Below are positions 1 to 9,184 of a DNA stretch of 64,000 nt, in pieces. The translations under genes were made by a program, and so were the position numbers. The notes below the pieces were generated by a model. The model had not been told where the DNA came from. It saw only the letters and a list, made by a program, of their open reading frames with translations, and ran no database searches. How positions within the stretch are numbered: position 1 is the stretch's first letter; every line of letters begins with the position of its first letter. Location: positions 49,662 through 113,661 of the forward strand of contig NZ_NGJT01000008.1 in assembly GCF_003950315.1 (NCBI RefSeq). The letters run 5' to 3'. The stretch is from Vagococcus bubulae (GTDB lineage Bacteria > Bacillota > Bacilli > Lactobacillales > Vagococcaceae).

Positions 1-945
1 AGCAAGTTGTACCCAATCTTGGTATATTTTTTGCTGTTTAATTCCCATTGGATTAACCATAATGTTTGCAAATGCTCTTGCTTCTTCTAACATCACATCT
101 TCTGATTGCTCTGTTCCAAAATTAATTTCTAACAGTTCATTATTTTCTCGTTTCTTTTGAATGATACTACCAATACTATTGACTGCATCCAAACATAATG
201 TACTATCACTTAGATACACTTCTGATGGTAAAAAGCTATCAGCATTTTTTCCAACAGTCATCGTCACATCAAACGTATCATAACGGAAAATCATTGTTCC
301 TAACCCATCAACACCTGTGGGTAATTTTTGGTTAAAATAGTAGACAGAGTTTGGTTTACCAAACCAAGCTACTGCTGTATAAACTAAGTATACGCCTAAA
401 TCCATTAAGGCTCCACCCGAGTATTTAGCAGAAAAAATATTGGGTTCTTCTCCTCTTAAAAGAGCATCATAACGGGATGAATACTTCATAAACGTTAAAT
501 TAGCTCCAAGTATATCTTCTCTATTTTTCAAAAATGAAGCAACTCGTTGAAAATTATCTTCATGTATGTGTCTTGCCGCTTCAAAAAAGAATACTTCTTT
601 TTCCTCAGCCAAATCAATTAATTCTTCTAATTCTTCTAGTGTTGAAACTGCTGGTTTTTCAACAATCACATGTTTACCATGAGTCATCAGTAATCTTGCT
701 TGCTCGTAATGTAAACTATTTGGAGATGCTATATAAACTACATCAATATCTTCTGATTCACTTAACTCTGATAGATCAGTCATAATCTGAATGGTCTCTG
801 AATGATCGTATTTACTAGCAAATTTTTCTGCCTTTCCCTTAGTTCGTGAGTATACTGCACTAAGTTCATACTCTTCACTTTTTATGGCTGCATTAACAAA
901 TGCATGAGTAATCCAATTCGTTCCAATAACACCTAGTTTCAACAT
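1..945 (-). CDS. Gfo/Idh/MocA-family oxidoreductase, C-terminus cut by window edge
   Basis: An open frame of 315 codons begins at ATG 945 and runs off the left edge without a stop. The N-terminus MLKLGVIGTNWITHAF is a Rossmann nucleotide-binding start. The family motif EKP (VIVEKPAVSTLEEL) lies near residue 97, and an aromatic/GGALMDLGVY segment follows near residue 180. These mark the NAD(P)-dependent Gfo/Idh/MocA family, soluble cytoplasmic dehydrogenases that mostly act on sugars or sugar-like substrates. The substrate cannot be told from sequence. The gene is separated from the upstream ABC operon by a structured terminator, so it probably has its own promoter between about 950 and 1055. 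Confidence 0.85.
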   Translation of the reverse strand, partial: MLKLGVIGTNWITHAFVNAAIKSEEYELSAVYSRTKGKAEKFASKYDHSETIQIMTDLSELSESEDIDVVYIASPNSLHYEQARLLMTHGKHVIVEKPAVSTLEELEELIDLAEEKEVFFFEAARHIHEDNFQRVASFLKNREDILGANLTFMKYSSRYDALLRGEEPNIFSAKYSGGALMDLGVYLVYTAVAWFGKPNSVYYFNQKLPTGVDGLGTMIFRYDTFDVTMTVGKNADSFLPSEVYLSDSTLCLDAVNSIGSIIQKKRENNELLEINFGTEQSEDVMLEEARAFANIMVNPMGIKQQKIYQDWVQLA

Positions 946-1057
946 GACGTATTCCCCTTTATTTTCTTTTATCGCGCAAATCATTTTAAATCCTTATACT
1001 TCGTAGTCAAAAGTATATCATTTTTCTTTAATTTATGTCTGACTAAATTAAAAATAA

Positions 1058-1137
1058 AAAACCACCTGTACTATAATCATACTGACTAATAGCCCTTACG
1101 TCTACCAGTAACGATTGATTATCTGACAAAGTGGTTT
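1058..1137 (-). terminator. Extended hairpin terminator of the ABC exporter operon
   Basis: Read on the minus strand, AACCAC pairs with GTGGTT. Inside it ATAATC pairs with GATTAT, and ACTGGTAG pairs with CTATTAGT through two G-U pairs. The outer arm runs straight into a T-rich tract. The result is an 80-nt branched or stacked stem just after the stop of the second ABC gene. It is larger than the usual 25-40-nt intrinsic terminators seen elsewhere in the window. Confidence 0.6.
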
Positions 1138-1142
1138 AATTT

Positions 1143-2906
1143 TTATTCGTCTAAATCTTCTGCAAATTGACTGTTATATAACTTCTCATAAAATCCTTTT
1201 TTCGCTAATAGACTTTCATGTGTTCCTTGTTCGATGATTTGTCCTTGGTCCATCACTAAAATTAAATCAGCTTCACGAATCGTGGATAATCTGTGAGCAA
1301 TCACAAAACTTGTGCGACCTTCCATCACTTTTTCCATTGCCTTTTGAATGAGTCCCTCTAATCTTGTATCGACCGAACTAGTCGCTTCATCCAATATTAA
1401 AATTTTAGGATTAGAAATCACCGCTCGAGCAATGGTTAGAAGTTGTTTTTGCCCTAATGAAATATTATCGCCTTCTTCATTAATTGCCATTTCATAACCA
1501 CTAGGCATTGTACGAATAAAATGATCCACATTAGCTGTTTTTGCTGCATCAACTACCTCAAAATCTGTCGCATCTAATTTACCAAACCGAATGTTTTCAG
1601 CAATCGTATCATTATACAACCAGGCATCTTGTAATACCATTCCAAAGAGTGAACGAACATCACTACGATTCATTTTTTTCGTATCAATTCCATCAATTTT
1701 AATGGCACCATCTGTCACATCATAAAAGCGCATTAATAAGTTAATTAACGTCGTTTTCCCTGCACCTGTTGGCCCAACAATAGCCACTGTTTGTCCACTT
1801 TTAACAGATACACTAAAATTTTGAATCAGTGGTCGATCTGCTTGGTAACTAAATGACACATTATCAAATTCAACATCTCCACGAATTACATCAGGTAATG
1901 GAATATCTGCTTCATTTTCGATTGATTCTGGTTCATCTAATATCGTAAACACTCGTTTTGTTGCAGCAGAAGCACTTTGTAACATGGAAGACAATTGGGT
2001 GATTTGTCCCATTGGCTGACTAACTTGCCACACATATTGAATGAACGCTTGTAAGTTACCCAAAAGTAAGGTGCCAGAAATCACATAAAATGACCCTAAT
2101 ACAGCAACTCCTATATAAGCACTGTAAGCTGTCAAATTCACTAATGGCATCATCAAGCCAGAGATTGCTGCTGCTTTAAATCCATTGTTTGTTAAACGTT
2201 GATTGACATCTTTAAAATCTGTAATGGTTTCTTCTTCTCGGCCATACAATTTCAACACATTAAAACCCGTTAAATTTTCCTGAACAAACCCATTTAACTC
2301 TCCTAAAGAATCTTGTTGACGTTTAAAATATGGTTGAGACCAATTAACAACTAATTTAGAAATAATCATAGATAATGGAATAATCAGCATAACTAGTACG
2401 GCTAACTTCACATTAATTGTTAACATCGCAACAACGGCCATCGTTATCCCTAAAAGTGCATTGACAATAGCGATTAATCCTTGTTGCAACGCATTACTCA
2501 CAGCATCCACGTCATTTGTCACACGAGATAAAATATCCCCAAATTGATGTGTGTCAAAATAAGAAACAGGCAGTCGATTTATTTTCTGTGAGATATCTGT
2601 TCTTAAATCTTTCATTGAGCGTTGCACGACTTTTGTCATAAACCATTGTGCAAAGAAACTCGCTAAACTATATACTAGTCCAATAAAAAACAAGACAACT
2701 AATACTTTAAAAATGTAATTAAAATCAAGTGATTCGCCATTTTTTACATTTTGTGCAATACGAGTTGTAGGCAACCCTGTTACAAATGGCATTAAAGCGT
2801 TCATCACAACGGCTACCACTGCTAGAAATAACGCCCCAATAAAACTAAATTTATAAGGAGAAATGTACTGATACAGTCTTTTTAATTGTCCAAATGATTG
2901 TTTCAT
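1143..2906 (-). CDS. Heterodimeric ABC exporter subunit B (YheH/EfrB/LmrD type)
   Basis: A 587-residue half-transporter with an N-terminal six-helix ABC membrane domain (about 20-310) and a C-terminal nucleotide-binding domain. Walker A (GPTGAGKTT) is near residue 378, the signature is SLGQK near 480 instead of LSGGQ, and Walker B is ILILDEATSSVD near 505 with the catalytic Glu intact. The start at 2906 is chosen because it overlaps the TGA of the upstream subunit as ATGA and sits 7 nt after GGAGG; a longer reading from 2960 has no such site. Together the two subunits should form a plasma-membrane multidrug or lipid exporter of the EfrAB/LmrCD kind. The substrate is unknown. Confidence 0.9.
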   Translation of the reverse strand: MKQSFGQLKRLYQYISPYKFSFIGALFLAVVAVVMNALMPFVTGLPTTRIAQNVKNGESLDFNYIFKVLVVLFFIGLVYSLASFFAQWFMTKVVQRSMKDLRTDISQKINRLPVSYFDTHQFGDILSRVTNDVDAVSNALQQGLIAIVNALLGITMAVVAMLTINVKLAVLVMLIIPLSMIISKLVVNWSQPYFKRQQDSLGELNGFVQENLTGFNVLKLYGREEETITDFKDVNQRLTNNGFKAAAISGLMMPLVNLTAYSAYIGVAVLGSFYVISGTLLLGNLQAFIQYVWQVSQPMGQITQLSSMLQSASAATKRVFTILDEPESIENEADIPLPDVIRGDVEFDNVSFSYQADRPLIQNFSVSVKSGQTVAIVGPTGAGKTTLINLLMRFYDVTDGAIKIDGIDTKKMNRSDVRSLFGMVLQDAWLYNDTIAENIRFGKLDATDFEVVDAAKTANVDHFIRTMPSGYEMAINEEGDNISLGQKQLLTIARAVISNPKILILDEATSSVDTRLEGLIQKAMEKVMEGRTSFVIAHRLSTIREADLILVMDQGQIIEQGTHESLLAKKGFYEKLYNSQFAEDLDE

Positions 2907-4633
2907 TTCAATTCCTCCTCTGTTAATTGTGATGAGGCAATATCGTAATAAACTTGACAAGTTTTCAACAACTCTTTATGCGTTCCTATACCTACAACAT
3001 CCCCTTCATTTAACACAACAATTTTATCTGCATGCATGATGGTGCTCACACGTTGCGCTACAATTAAAACGGTGGATTCTGTTGTTTCTTTTTTCAAACG
3101 TTGTCGTAGCATCGCATCTGTCCGATAATCTAGTGCTGAGAAACTGTCATCAAATACATAGATAGCAGGTTTTCTAATAATTGCTCGTGCAATAGCTAAT
3201 CGTTGTTTTTGTCCTCCAGAAAAATTAGAACCACCTTCTGTAATCGGTTCTAACAAGCCTTTTGGTTTTTGAGAAACAAATTCTGTTGCTTGCGCGATAT
3301 CTAGCGCTTCTCTCATCTCTTCTTCTGTCGCATCTTGCTTACCAAAACGCAAGTTATCTGCAATAGTGCCAGAAAAAAGAACCGCTTTTTGTGGAATATA
3401 CCCAATTTTTTCTCTTAAACTTTTTAGCTTATAGTCTCGTACGTCTACTCCATCAATTTTTATAGAGCCTCGACTCACATCATAAAATCTTGGAATTAAT
3501 TGAATTAACGTCGACTTACCACTACCAGTACTCCCAATAAACGCAACAGTTTCTCCTGGATTAGCTGTAAAACTAACATCTCGTATCACAGGACTTTCAC
3601 TATGACCTGGATAGGCAAAAGAAACCTTATCAAATTCAATGACACCTTGTGTCTTTGTTTCTGTCACACCAGATTGATTATCTTGAATGACAGGTTCAAC
3701 ATCTAAGACTTCTTGTACACGAGCAGCTGAAATCGCCGCACGTGGATACATCATAAACACAGAAGCAAATAGCATAAATGAAAATAACGCATGAAAAATA
3801 TACTCGATAAATGCGATTAAATTCCCAACTTCTAAACTACCTGCATTGATTTGAACACTTCCAAACCAAATAACAAATACCATAATAATATTAAATAGCA
3901 AGAAAAAAGCCGGTTGAGCTGAAGCCATTAATTTAAATAACTTCATTGAGCTTGTTGCATAAGCATTGTTGACATGGTCAAATCGCTTCTCTTCAAATTT
4001 TTCATTAACAAACGCACGAATCACTCTTAAACCAGATAAATTTTCGCGTAATATTAGATTCATATTATCTAGATTTTTTTGTTGACGTTTTGATAAAGGT
4101 TCTGAAAACTTAGCAATCACTAACATCCCTAGTATCAAAAACGGTAAGCCAACAAAAACAAATATCGTCAACGATGGACTTGTTCTAACAATCATATATA
4201 AACTCGCAATAAACATAATGGGGGTAATGAATCCCATTCTTAAAATCATCCCCATAAAATTCATCACTTGAAAAGCATCATTTGTTGTTCTAGTAATAAG
4301 TGAAGACATACCAAAATCTTCATATTCTTTATGAGAAAAGCGTTGAATACTTTCCATCATATCCTCACGCATATGCTTAATAATCCCTGTATTAAGTTTT
4401 GCTCCAACAACAGCTAAACTTAAATTTAAAATGATTCCAACAACCGTTACAATCACCATTTGCCACCCAACTTGTTTCACAACTGCCATATCATTATTTG
4501 CTACACCTTGGTCTAACATTTTGGCGAGTAAAGTTGGTAGACCTAACTCTATTAGAATAAAGCCAAACACACAAAAAAAGTTTAATAACAAGAGCTTTTT
4601 TTGCTTCATGGCATAATTCCACATCGTTTTCAT
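2903..4633 (-). CDS. Heterodimeric ABC exporter subunit A (YheI/EfrA/LmrC type)
   Basis: A 576-residue ABC half-transporter: membrane domain to about residue 310, then a nucleotide-binding domain with Walker A GSTGSGKST, an intact signature FSGGQKQ and Walker B IYVFDDSFSALD. The residue after the Walker B aspartate is Asp, not the usual catalytic Glu. With the partner's SLGQ signature this gives one degenerate and one competent ATP site, the known asymmetry of heterodimeric exporters such as LmrCD and TM287/288. The gene is first in a two-gene operon, with AGAGGGTGG upstream of ATG 4633. No regulator is adjacent. Confidence 0.9.
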   Translation of the reverse strand: MKTMWNYAMKQKKLLLLNFFCVFGFILIELGLPTLLAKMLDQGVANNDMAVVKQVGWQMVIVTVVGIILNLSLAVVGAKLNTGIIKHMREDMMESIQRFSHKEYEDFGMSSLITRTTNDAFQVMNFMGMILRMGFITPIMFIASLYMIVRTSPSLTIFVFVGLPFLILGMLVIAKFSEPLSKRQQKNLDNMNLILRENLSGLRVIRAFVNEKFEEKRFDHVNNAYATSSMKLFKLMASAQPAFFLLFNIIMVFVIWFGSVQINAGSLEVGNLIAFIEYIFHALFSFMLFASVFMMYPRAAISAARVQEVLDVEPVIQDNQSGVTETKTQGVIEFDKVSFAYPGHSESPVIRDVSFTANPGETVAFIGSTGSGKSTLIQLIPRFYDVSRGSIKIDGVDVRDYKLKSLREKIGYIPQKAVLFSGTIADNLRFGKQDATEEEMREALDIAQATEFVSQKPKGLLEPITEGGSNFSGGQKQRLAIARAIIRKPAIYVFDDSFSALDYRTDAMLRQRLKKETTESTVLIVAQRVSTIMHADKIVVLNEGDVVGIGTHKELLKTCQVYYDIASSQLTEEELK

Positions 4634-5013
4634 TTATCCACCCTCTTTTTCATTTAATATATCTTTAATACACCTTCTTTATCATAACTGATTTGTCAAA
4701 AAAAGTCAGTGCTTTGTTCATTAGGAAACAATATTTTTTATTGAAACCGTTATCCTAAGTTAGCATGATGAATGTTTCTATACAATTATTTGCAATTATG
4801 ATAAAATGAACCTAATTGTTGGAGGTACGTACTCCAAAATACGACGGTGAAAAAGATAGTAAACATTCGTGGAATAAGACAAGATTCCATGTTATCTTAA
4901 ATCAACGATTTAAGATAACTATTACTTTAAAAAGGTGTCTTCTTGCACCTAATTTTGTCGTGTTTTAACAAATTAAAGATAAAAATTTCATTTATTATAA
5001 AGGAGAATGTCAA
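4634..5013. other. Intergenic region holding the rpoY-rnjA leader
   Basis: The 380 bases between divergent operons contain no convincing ORF. The left part (4634-4810) should hold both promoters. A candidate -35 TTGAAA lies at 4741, but no clean -10 follows at ideal spacing, so no promoter is called. The right part, 4821-4966, folds into nested perfect or near-perfect stems and is listed separately as a structured RNA. Confidence 0.5.
4821..4966 (+). ncRNA. Branched structured leader RNA upstream of rpoY-rnjA
   Basis: Pairings seen directly: GGAG 4821-4824 with CTCC 4832-4835; a closing stem AAAATACGAC 4836-4845 with GTCGTGTTTT 4957-4966 (10 pairs, one G-U); AGTAA 4858-4862 with TTACT 4922-4926; TGGAAT 4870-4875 with ATTCCA 4884-4889; a perfect 13-bp hairpin, arm GTTATCTTAAATC, 4891-4919; and AGGTG 4933-4937 with CACCT 4946-4950. 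The closing stem encloses a multi-branch fold that ends about 45 nt before the rpoY start. No known riboswitch consensus (T-box, TPP, PyrR, yybP, preQ1 or similar) was recognised. It may be a cis-regulatory leader or a processed small RNA. Confidence 0.5.
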
Positions 5014-5229
5014 ATGATTTATAAAGTATATTACCAAGAGGACAAAAAATTTAGCCCACAAAGAGAAAAAACACAATCTCTTTACATCGAATCAGATTCA
5101 CCTATCACTGCTCGCCGATTAATTACTGAGCATACTAACTACAATATTGAGTTTATCCAACCCCTAGAAGGAAACCATTTAGATTATGAAAAAGAGCACA
5201 CTAACTTTGAGTTAGTGGAGTTTAATTAG
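5014..5229 (+). CDS. rpoY: RNA polymerase epsilon subunit (YkzG/RpoY)
   Basis: A 71-residue soluble protein starting [18 protein letters not shown], the typical opening and length of the small epsilon subunit of Firmicute RNA polymerase. The subunit binds core polymerase and is thought to affect enzyme stability and phage protein binding. It is preceded by AAAGGAGAATGTCAA and ends two bases before rnjA. This pairing with RNase J1 is the standard arrangement in Bacilli and supports the call. Expression is probably set by the structured leader just upstream. Confidence 0.92.
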   Translation: MIYKVYYQEDKKFSPQREKTQSLYIESDSPITARRLITEHTNYNIEFIQPLEGNHLDYEKEHTNFELVEFN

Positions 5230-5231
5230 TC

Positions 5232-6914
5232 ATGAAACCCCAAATAAAAAACAATGAAACAGGTGTTTTTGGAATAGGTGGACTAGGGGAAATCGGTAAA
5301 AATACTTATGGCGTCCAATTTCAAGATGAAATTATCATTGTTGATGCTGGAATTAAGTTTCCAGAAGACGACTTATTAGGTATCGATTATGTCATACCAA
5401 ATTACCAATACATTGTTAAAAATATCAAAAAAGTCAAAGCACTAGTGATTACTCACGGGCATGAGGATCATATTGGTGGGATACCATTTCTTTTAAGACA
5501 AGCAAATATCCCAATCTACGCTGGCCCTCTAGCTCTTGCATTGATTCGTAATAAACTAGAAGAACACGGCTTACTTCGTGACGCTGTCTTACATGAAGTG
5601 AATGAAGATACTGTGATCAAGTTTAGAAAAACTCAAATCAGCTTCTTTAGAACCACTCATAGTATTCCTGAAGCCAATGGAGTTGTTGTTAAAACTCCAT
5701 CCGGAAATATTGTGTATTCTGGTGACTTTAAGTTTGACTTTACACCAGTTGGAGAGCCGGCGAATCTACATAAAATGGCTCGCCTAGGTGAAGAAGGCGT
5801 ATTATGTTTACTTTCAGATAGTACGAATGCTGAAGTCCCTGAATTTACCAAATCTGAAAAAGTAATTGGCGAATCCATTACAAAAATCGTTGAAAAAGTA
5901 GAAGGTCGTGTGATATTTGCCACGTTTGCTTCTAATATTTTCCGTTTACAACAAACTGCTCAAGCGGCTGTCAAAACAGGACGAAAAATTGCTGTTTTTG
6001 GTCGTAGTATGGAAAATGCGATTGTGAATGGACGCGAGTTAGGGCACATTACCGTTCCTGATGATACCTTTATCGATGCTCGCGATATTAATAAATACCC
6101 AGCTAACGAGATTATGATTTTATGTACTGGATCTCAAGGTGAACCAATGGCTGCCTTAAGCCGTATTGCTAATGGGACGCATCGTCAGATTTCGATTCAA
6201 CCTGATGATACAGTGATTTTCTCAAGTTCACCTATTCCAGGAAACACAACTAGTGTGAATCGTTTAATCAATTTGTTATCAGAAGCAGGAGCAAACGTTA
6301 TTCATGGTAAAGTGAATAATATTCATACATCTGGACACGGTGGACAACAAGAACAAATGCTGTTTTTAAGATTATTAAAACCAAAATACTTTGTTCCAGT
6401 TCATGGGGAATATCGTATGCTAAATATCCACTCGAAATTAGCGCAAGCAACAGGGGTTCCTAAAGAAAACTGTTTTATTTTAGAAAACGGTGATGTCTTA
6501 GCCCTAACAAGTGACAGTGCTAGACGTGCCGGACACTTTAATGCAGAAGATGTGTATGTTGATGGTAGTGGAATTGGTGATATCGGAAACATTGTCTTAA
6601 AAGATCGCCGTATCCTTTCAGAAGATGGTTTAGTATTGGCTGTCGCAACAGTTGATTACAAATCACAAATGATTGTTGCTGGTCCAGATATTTTATCTCG
6701 TGGCTTTATTTATATGAGAGAGTCTGGTGAATTAATCCAAGAAACGCAACGTTTATTATTTAATGCTATTAGAAAAGCATTAAAACATCCTGATTGTGAT
6801 GAAATCATGTTAAATGAAGTCATTGTGAATACCGTTCAACCATTTCTAATTGAAAAAACTGAACGTCATCCAATGATTTTACCAATGGTACTTGAAACGT
6901 CAGATAACTCATAA
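5232..6914 (+). CDS. rnjA: Ribonuclease J1
   Basis: A 560-residue metallo-beta-lactamase/beta-CASP nuclease that matures and degrades RNA by 5'-3' exonucleolytic and endonucleolytic cleavage. The zinc-binding motif HGHEDHIGG begins at residue 75. Further metal ligands are in TTHS and YSGDFKFD, and the beta-CASP signature SGHGGQQEQ precedes VPVHGEYRM. Length matches B. subtilis RNase J1. The ATG lies two bases after the rpoY stop, so the two genes are co-transcribed and probably translationally coupled. A 15-bp hairpin terminator follows at once. RNase J1 is a plausible controller of its own structured leader, but that is inference. Confidence 0.96.
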   Translation: MKPQIKNNETGVFGIGGLGEIGKNTYGVQFQDEIIIVDAGIKFPEDDLLGIDYVIPNYQYIVKNIKKVKALVITHGHEDHIGGIPFLLRQANIPIYAGPLALALIRNKLEEHGLLRDAVLHEVNEDTVIKFRKTQISFFRTTHSIPEANGVVVKTPSGNIVYSGDFKFDFTPVGEPANLHKMARLGEEGVLCLLSDSTNAEVPEFTKSEKVIGESITKIVEKVEGRVIFATFASNIFRLQQTAQAAVKTGRKIAVFGRSMENAIVNGRELGHITVPDDTFIDARDINKYPANEIMILCTGSQGEPMAALSRIANGTHRQISIQPDDTVIFSSSPIPGNTTSVNRLINLLSEAGANVIHGKVNNIHTSGHGGQQEQMLFLRLLKPKYFVPVHGEYRMLNIHSKLAQATGVPKENCFILENGDVLALTSDSARRAGHFNAEDVYVDGSGIGDIGNIVLKDRRILSEDGLVLAVATVDYKSQMIVAGPDILSRGFIYMRESGELIQETQRLLFNAIRKALKHPDCDEIMLNEVIVNTVQPFLIEKTERHPMILPMVLETSDNS

Positions 6915-6915
6915 T

Positions 6916-6970
6916 AAAAAACCTGTAAATGACCTTTAGCCTAGAGCTAATTCAACATTTACAGGTTTTT
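6916..6970. terminator. Bidirectional terminator between rnjA and the acetyltransferase
   Basis: Arms AAAAACCTGTAAATG (6916-6930) and CATTTACAGGTTTTT (6956-6970) form a perfect 15-bp stem with A/T tracts on both sides. It serves two convergent genes. Confidence 0.9.
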
Positions 6971-6971
6971 A

Positions 6972-7409
6972 CTATATTTTTTTCATCCATTCCATGTCTA
7001 TATGTGGAATGTTATCCTCTAAATAAACATCAGATATTGCTTCAAAACCAAATGATTCATAAAATGATTTTAAATACTCCTGTGCTTGTGCTTTTATTAA
7101 TTGGTTAGTTGGTGTACAGGACAATCCATATGCCACTAGCTTTCTACCATAATGAAGATGCCTATCACTTTTTCGAACAATCACTCGGCCAATATGCCAA
7201 TCTTGATTCTTTTGGTAGATTCTCATATAAGCAACTAACTCATCCGCTTCATTTTTTCCTAAAACATGTATAGCTGATAAATCTATCTCATCTACCTCTT
7301 GATATGGACACTCTTGTTCCACAACAAACACAGCCACTCTAAGTTGATATATAGAAAATAGTTCTTGATGGGTTAACTCATCAAAACGTTTTTGTTCAAA
7401 TGCTATCAT
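6972..7409 (-). CDS. ElaA-like GNAT N-acetyltransferase
   Basis: A 145-residue GNAT-fold protein. The N-terminal half LFSIYQLRVAVFVVEQECPYQEVDEID matches the ElaA subfamily hallmark (LR..VFVVEQ.CPY.E.D). A weak acetyl-CoA-binding loop (VRKSDRHLHYGRKLV) follows, with the C-terminal SFYESFGFEAISDVYLEDNIPHIDM typical of the family. The family presumably transfers acetyl from acetyl-CoA to an unidentified amine. Its ATG overlaps the stop of the UPF0316 gene by 4 nt, so the two are translated as a pair. No physiological link between them is known to me. Confidence 0.88.
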   Translation of the reverse strand: MIAFEQKRFDELTHQELFSIYQLRVAVFVVEQECPYQEVDEIDLSAIHVLGKNEADELVAYMRIYQKNQDWHIGRVIVRKSDRHLHYGRKLVAYGLSCTPTNQLIKAQAQEYLKSFYESFGFEAISDVYLEDNIPHIDMEWMKKI

Positions 7410-7945
7410 CTTCTCTTATTCCTTTCACGTACTTTTTTCGTCCAGAACCCTCCAGAAATATACCTAGGTTCATAAGAAATGATAAACGCTTTATCGTTAA
7501 AATCTTTAATAGCTTTATATAAAGAACGCTCTGATTTTCTAGCAGATAATATTTCTAAGACTAATCGTTCCCCTTCTCGTCCTTGAGCAATGGTTTGTGT
7601 CACGCCGTAGCCTTCATTTCTTAATAATTCTGGAAGTGCTTTGTTTTCTTCATTTAATGGCACAATAGCCGTCACCATGATATATCCTAAGGCCAGATAG
7701 TCTTCAATTTTTATACCTAACACTATCCCACAAGCATAACCTAATGCATACACAAATAAATTAACTGGATTATCAATTTGATTTAAAACTAAAGATAAAC
7801 CAACAACATAGATAGAAATTTCAATCATACTAAGTAAGGGAGCAATAACACGTGACCCTTTCATTGTTAACATGAAACGAATGGTATTTAGCGTGACATA
7901 ACAAAAATTAATCAAAAATATCATTAATAACGTCTTCACTTCCAT
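7406..7945 (-). CDS. UPF0316 (DUF2179/DUF5698) membrane protein
   Basis: A 179-residue protein with three hydrophobic segments in the first 85 residues (LLMIFLINFCYV, APLLSMIEISIYVVGLSLVL, LFVYALGYACGIVLGIKIED). A soluble C-terminal domain containing EILSARKSERSLYKAIKDFNDKAFIISYEPR follows, resembling the DUF2179 fold. It is the YebE/UPF0316 type, a conserved Firmicute integral membrane protein of unknown function. RBS AAAGGAGG precedes ATG 7945. It is first of a two-gene unit with the downstream acetyltransferase. Confidence 0.88.
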   Translation of the reverse strand: MEVKTLLMIFLINFCYVTLNTIRFMLTMKGSRVIAPLLSMIEISIYVVGLSLVLNQIDNPVNLFVYALGYACGIVLGIKIEDYLALGYIMVTAIVPLNEENKALPELLRNEGYGVTQTIAQGREGERLVLEILSARKSERSLYKAIKDFNDKAFIISYEPRYISGGFWTKKVRERNKRR

Positions 7946-8032
7946 TTATTAAACGCCTCCTTTTATATAAACCCTGTCCCCTCATAGTATCTGATAATGC
8001 TATACCATGCAACAGATTGACCATATAAAAAA

Positions 8033-8059
8033 AGTGTAAGTGGATAATCCACCTACACT
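8033..8059 (-). terminator. Terminator of the cold-shock gene
   Basis: AGTGTAAGTGGAT and ATCCACCTACACT form a 13-bp stem with one mismatch. On the minus strand it is followed by a run of seven T, directly after the csp stop. Confidence 0.88.
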
Positions 8060-8080
8060 AAAAATTTTGATTAACTTTAA

Positions 8081-8281
8081 TTACGCTTTAACAACGTTTG
8101 CTGCTTGAGGTCCACGATCTGTTTCTTCGATTTCGAATGTTACAGCTTGACCTTCTTCTAAAGTTTTGAATCCGTCACCTTCGATTGCTGAGAAATGTAC
8201 AAATACGTCATTTCCTTCTTCTTGTTGAATAAATCCAAATCCTTTTTCTGCGTTAAACCATTTTACTGTTCCTTGAGCCAT
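8081..8281 (-). CDS. csp: Cold-shock protein (CspA family)
   Basis: A 66-residue single OB-fold protein, [18 protein letters not shown], with RNP1 (KGFGFI) and RNP2 (VFVHFSAI). It binds single-stranded RNA/DNA and acts as an RNA chaperone during cold or growth transitions. The start at 8281 is fixed by the canonical N-terminus and a GAGGAAGTAAC ribosome site; an upstream in-frame extension of 27 residues is leader, not protein. A leader of roughly 100 nt before the start is in keeping with csp mRNAs whose 5' regions respond to temperature, though no specific fold was resolved. Confidence 0.95.
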   Translation of the reverse strand: MAQGTVKWFNAEKGFGFIQQEEGNDVFVHFSAIEGDGFKTLEEGQAVTFEIEETDRGPQAANVVKA

Positions 8282-8436
8282 GTTACTTCCTCCTCGTGCC
8301 GTAGCACATGTTAATTTTTGTAATACTTGCTTTCGGTCGATAGAGGGTGTTTCATACAACATCTATTGAAATCCAAAACCATATTACATATTCATGATAA
8401 CTCATGTCTCTTTTAATTGCAAGTAAAGTCCCGTTT

Positions 8437-9129
8437 TTACAATGATAATCTCTGCGTTTCTCGAAAACTTACATAACCGGATTCTCCCACAATTATATGA
8501 TCTAAAATCTCTATCCCCATCATTTCGCCACAAGAAACCAAACGTTCTGTGAATAATTCATCTTGATCTGACGGTTCTGGATTTCCGGACGGATGGTTGT
8601 GAACAAGGATGAGACGAGAGGCCGAATACCTCACGGCTAGATGAAAAATTTCACGTGGATGGGCAATGGATTGATTTAATGTGCCAATAAAAATCGTTTC
8701 TTTCCTAATGATTTCATTTTTAGCATTTAAATAAAATACCATAAAATGTTCTTGTATTAGATCTTTCATTTCTTCAATTAATCGTTCGCCAATTTGCTGA
8801 CTAGAATAAATTTTTCCATATTTTTCTTGCGTCGATAAAGCTAATCGTTTTCCTAATTCCACAATAGCTTTTATTTGTACCGCTTTTACTGTTCCTATTC
8901 CATTTAAATTCATCAATTCCTCTATTTTAACTGTTTTTAATCCATACAACCCGTCCACTTCTTTTAACATATTTTCTGCTAACTGCATGACTGGCGTTGA
9001 CTTGTTTCCTGATTGTAACACAATAGCCAATAACTCTTCATTGGATAAAACCTCTGAACCATATTGTATTAATCGCTCACGAGGTAACAATTGATCTTTA
9101 TACTCTTGCTCTCGACATTTAATTTTCAA
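8437..9129 (-). CDS. radC: RadC/YsxA family JAB-domain protein
   Basis: About 230 residues. An N-terminal helix-hairpin-helix region (LMNLNGIGTVKAVQIKAIVELGKRL) precedes a C-terminal MPN/JAB metalloprotease-like domain with the motif HNHPSGNPEPSDQD. The biochemical role is unsettled; the historic link to DNA repair is doubtful. The preferred start is TTG 9129, 9 nt after GGGAG, giving MKIKCREQEYKDQLLPRERL and normal family length. The longer reading from TTG 9156 has no ribosome site. A small metal-dependent peptidase-like role is possible but unproven. Confidence 0.9.
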   Translation of the reverse strand: MKIKCREQEYKDQLLPRERLIQYGSEVLSNEELLAIVLQSGNKSTPVMQLAENMLKEVDGLYGLKTVKIEELMNLNGIGTVKAVQIKAIVELGKRLALSTQEKYGKIYSSQQIGERLIEEMKDLIQEHFMVFYLNAKNEIIRKETIFIGTLNQSIAHPREIFHLAVRYSASRLILVHNHPSGNPEPSDQDELFTERLVSCGEMMGIEILDHIIVGESGYVSFRETQRLSL

Positions 9130-9184
9130 TAAAAAAACACTCCCTTCTTCACTCAAAACATACGTGAAAAAGAAAGAGTTTTTC

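Noticed and set aside
534..785. 83-codon plus-strand frame inside the oxidoreductase gene
   Set aside because: It lies antisense to a clear Gfo/Idh/MocA frame, has no ribosome site, and the translation is low complexity.
4821..4966. T-box or 6S RNA reading of the rpoY leader
   Set aside because: No T-box core sequence is present and the fold is branched, not the long bulged rod of 6S RNA.
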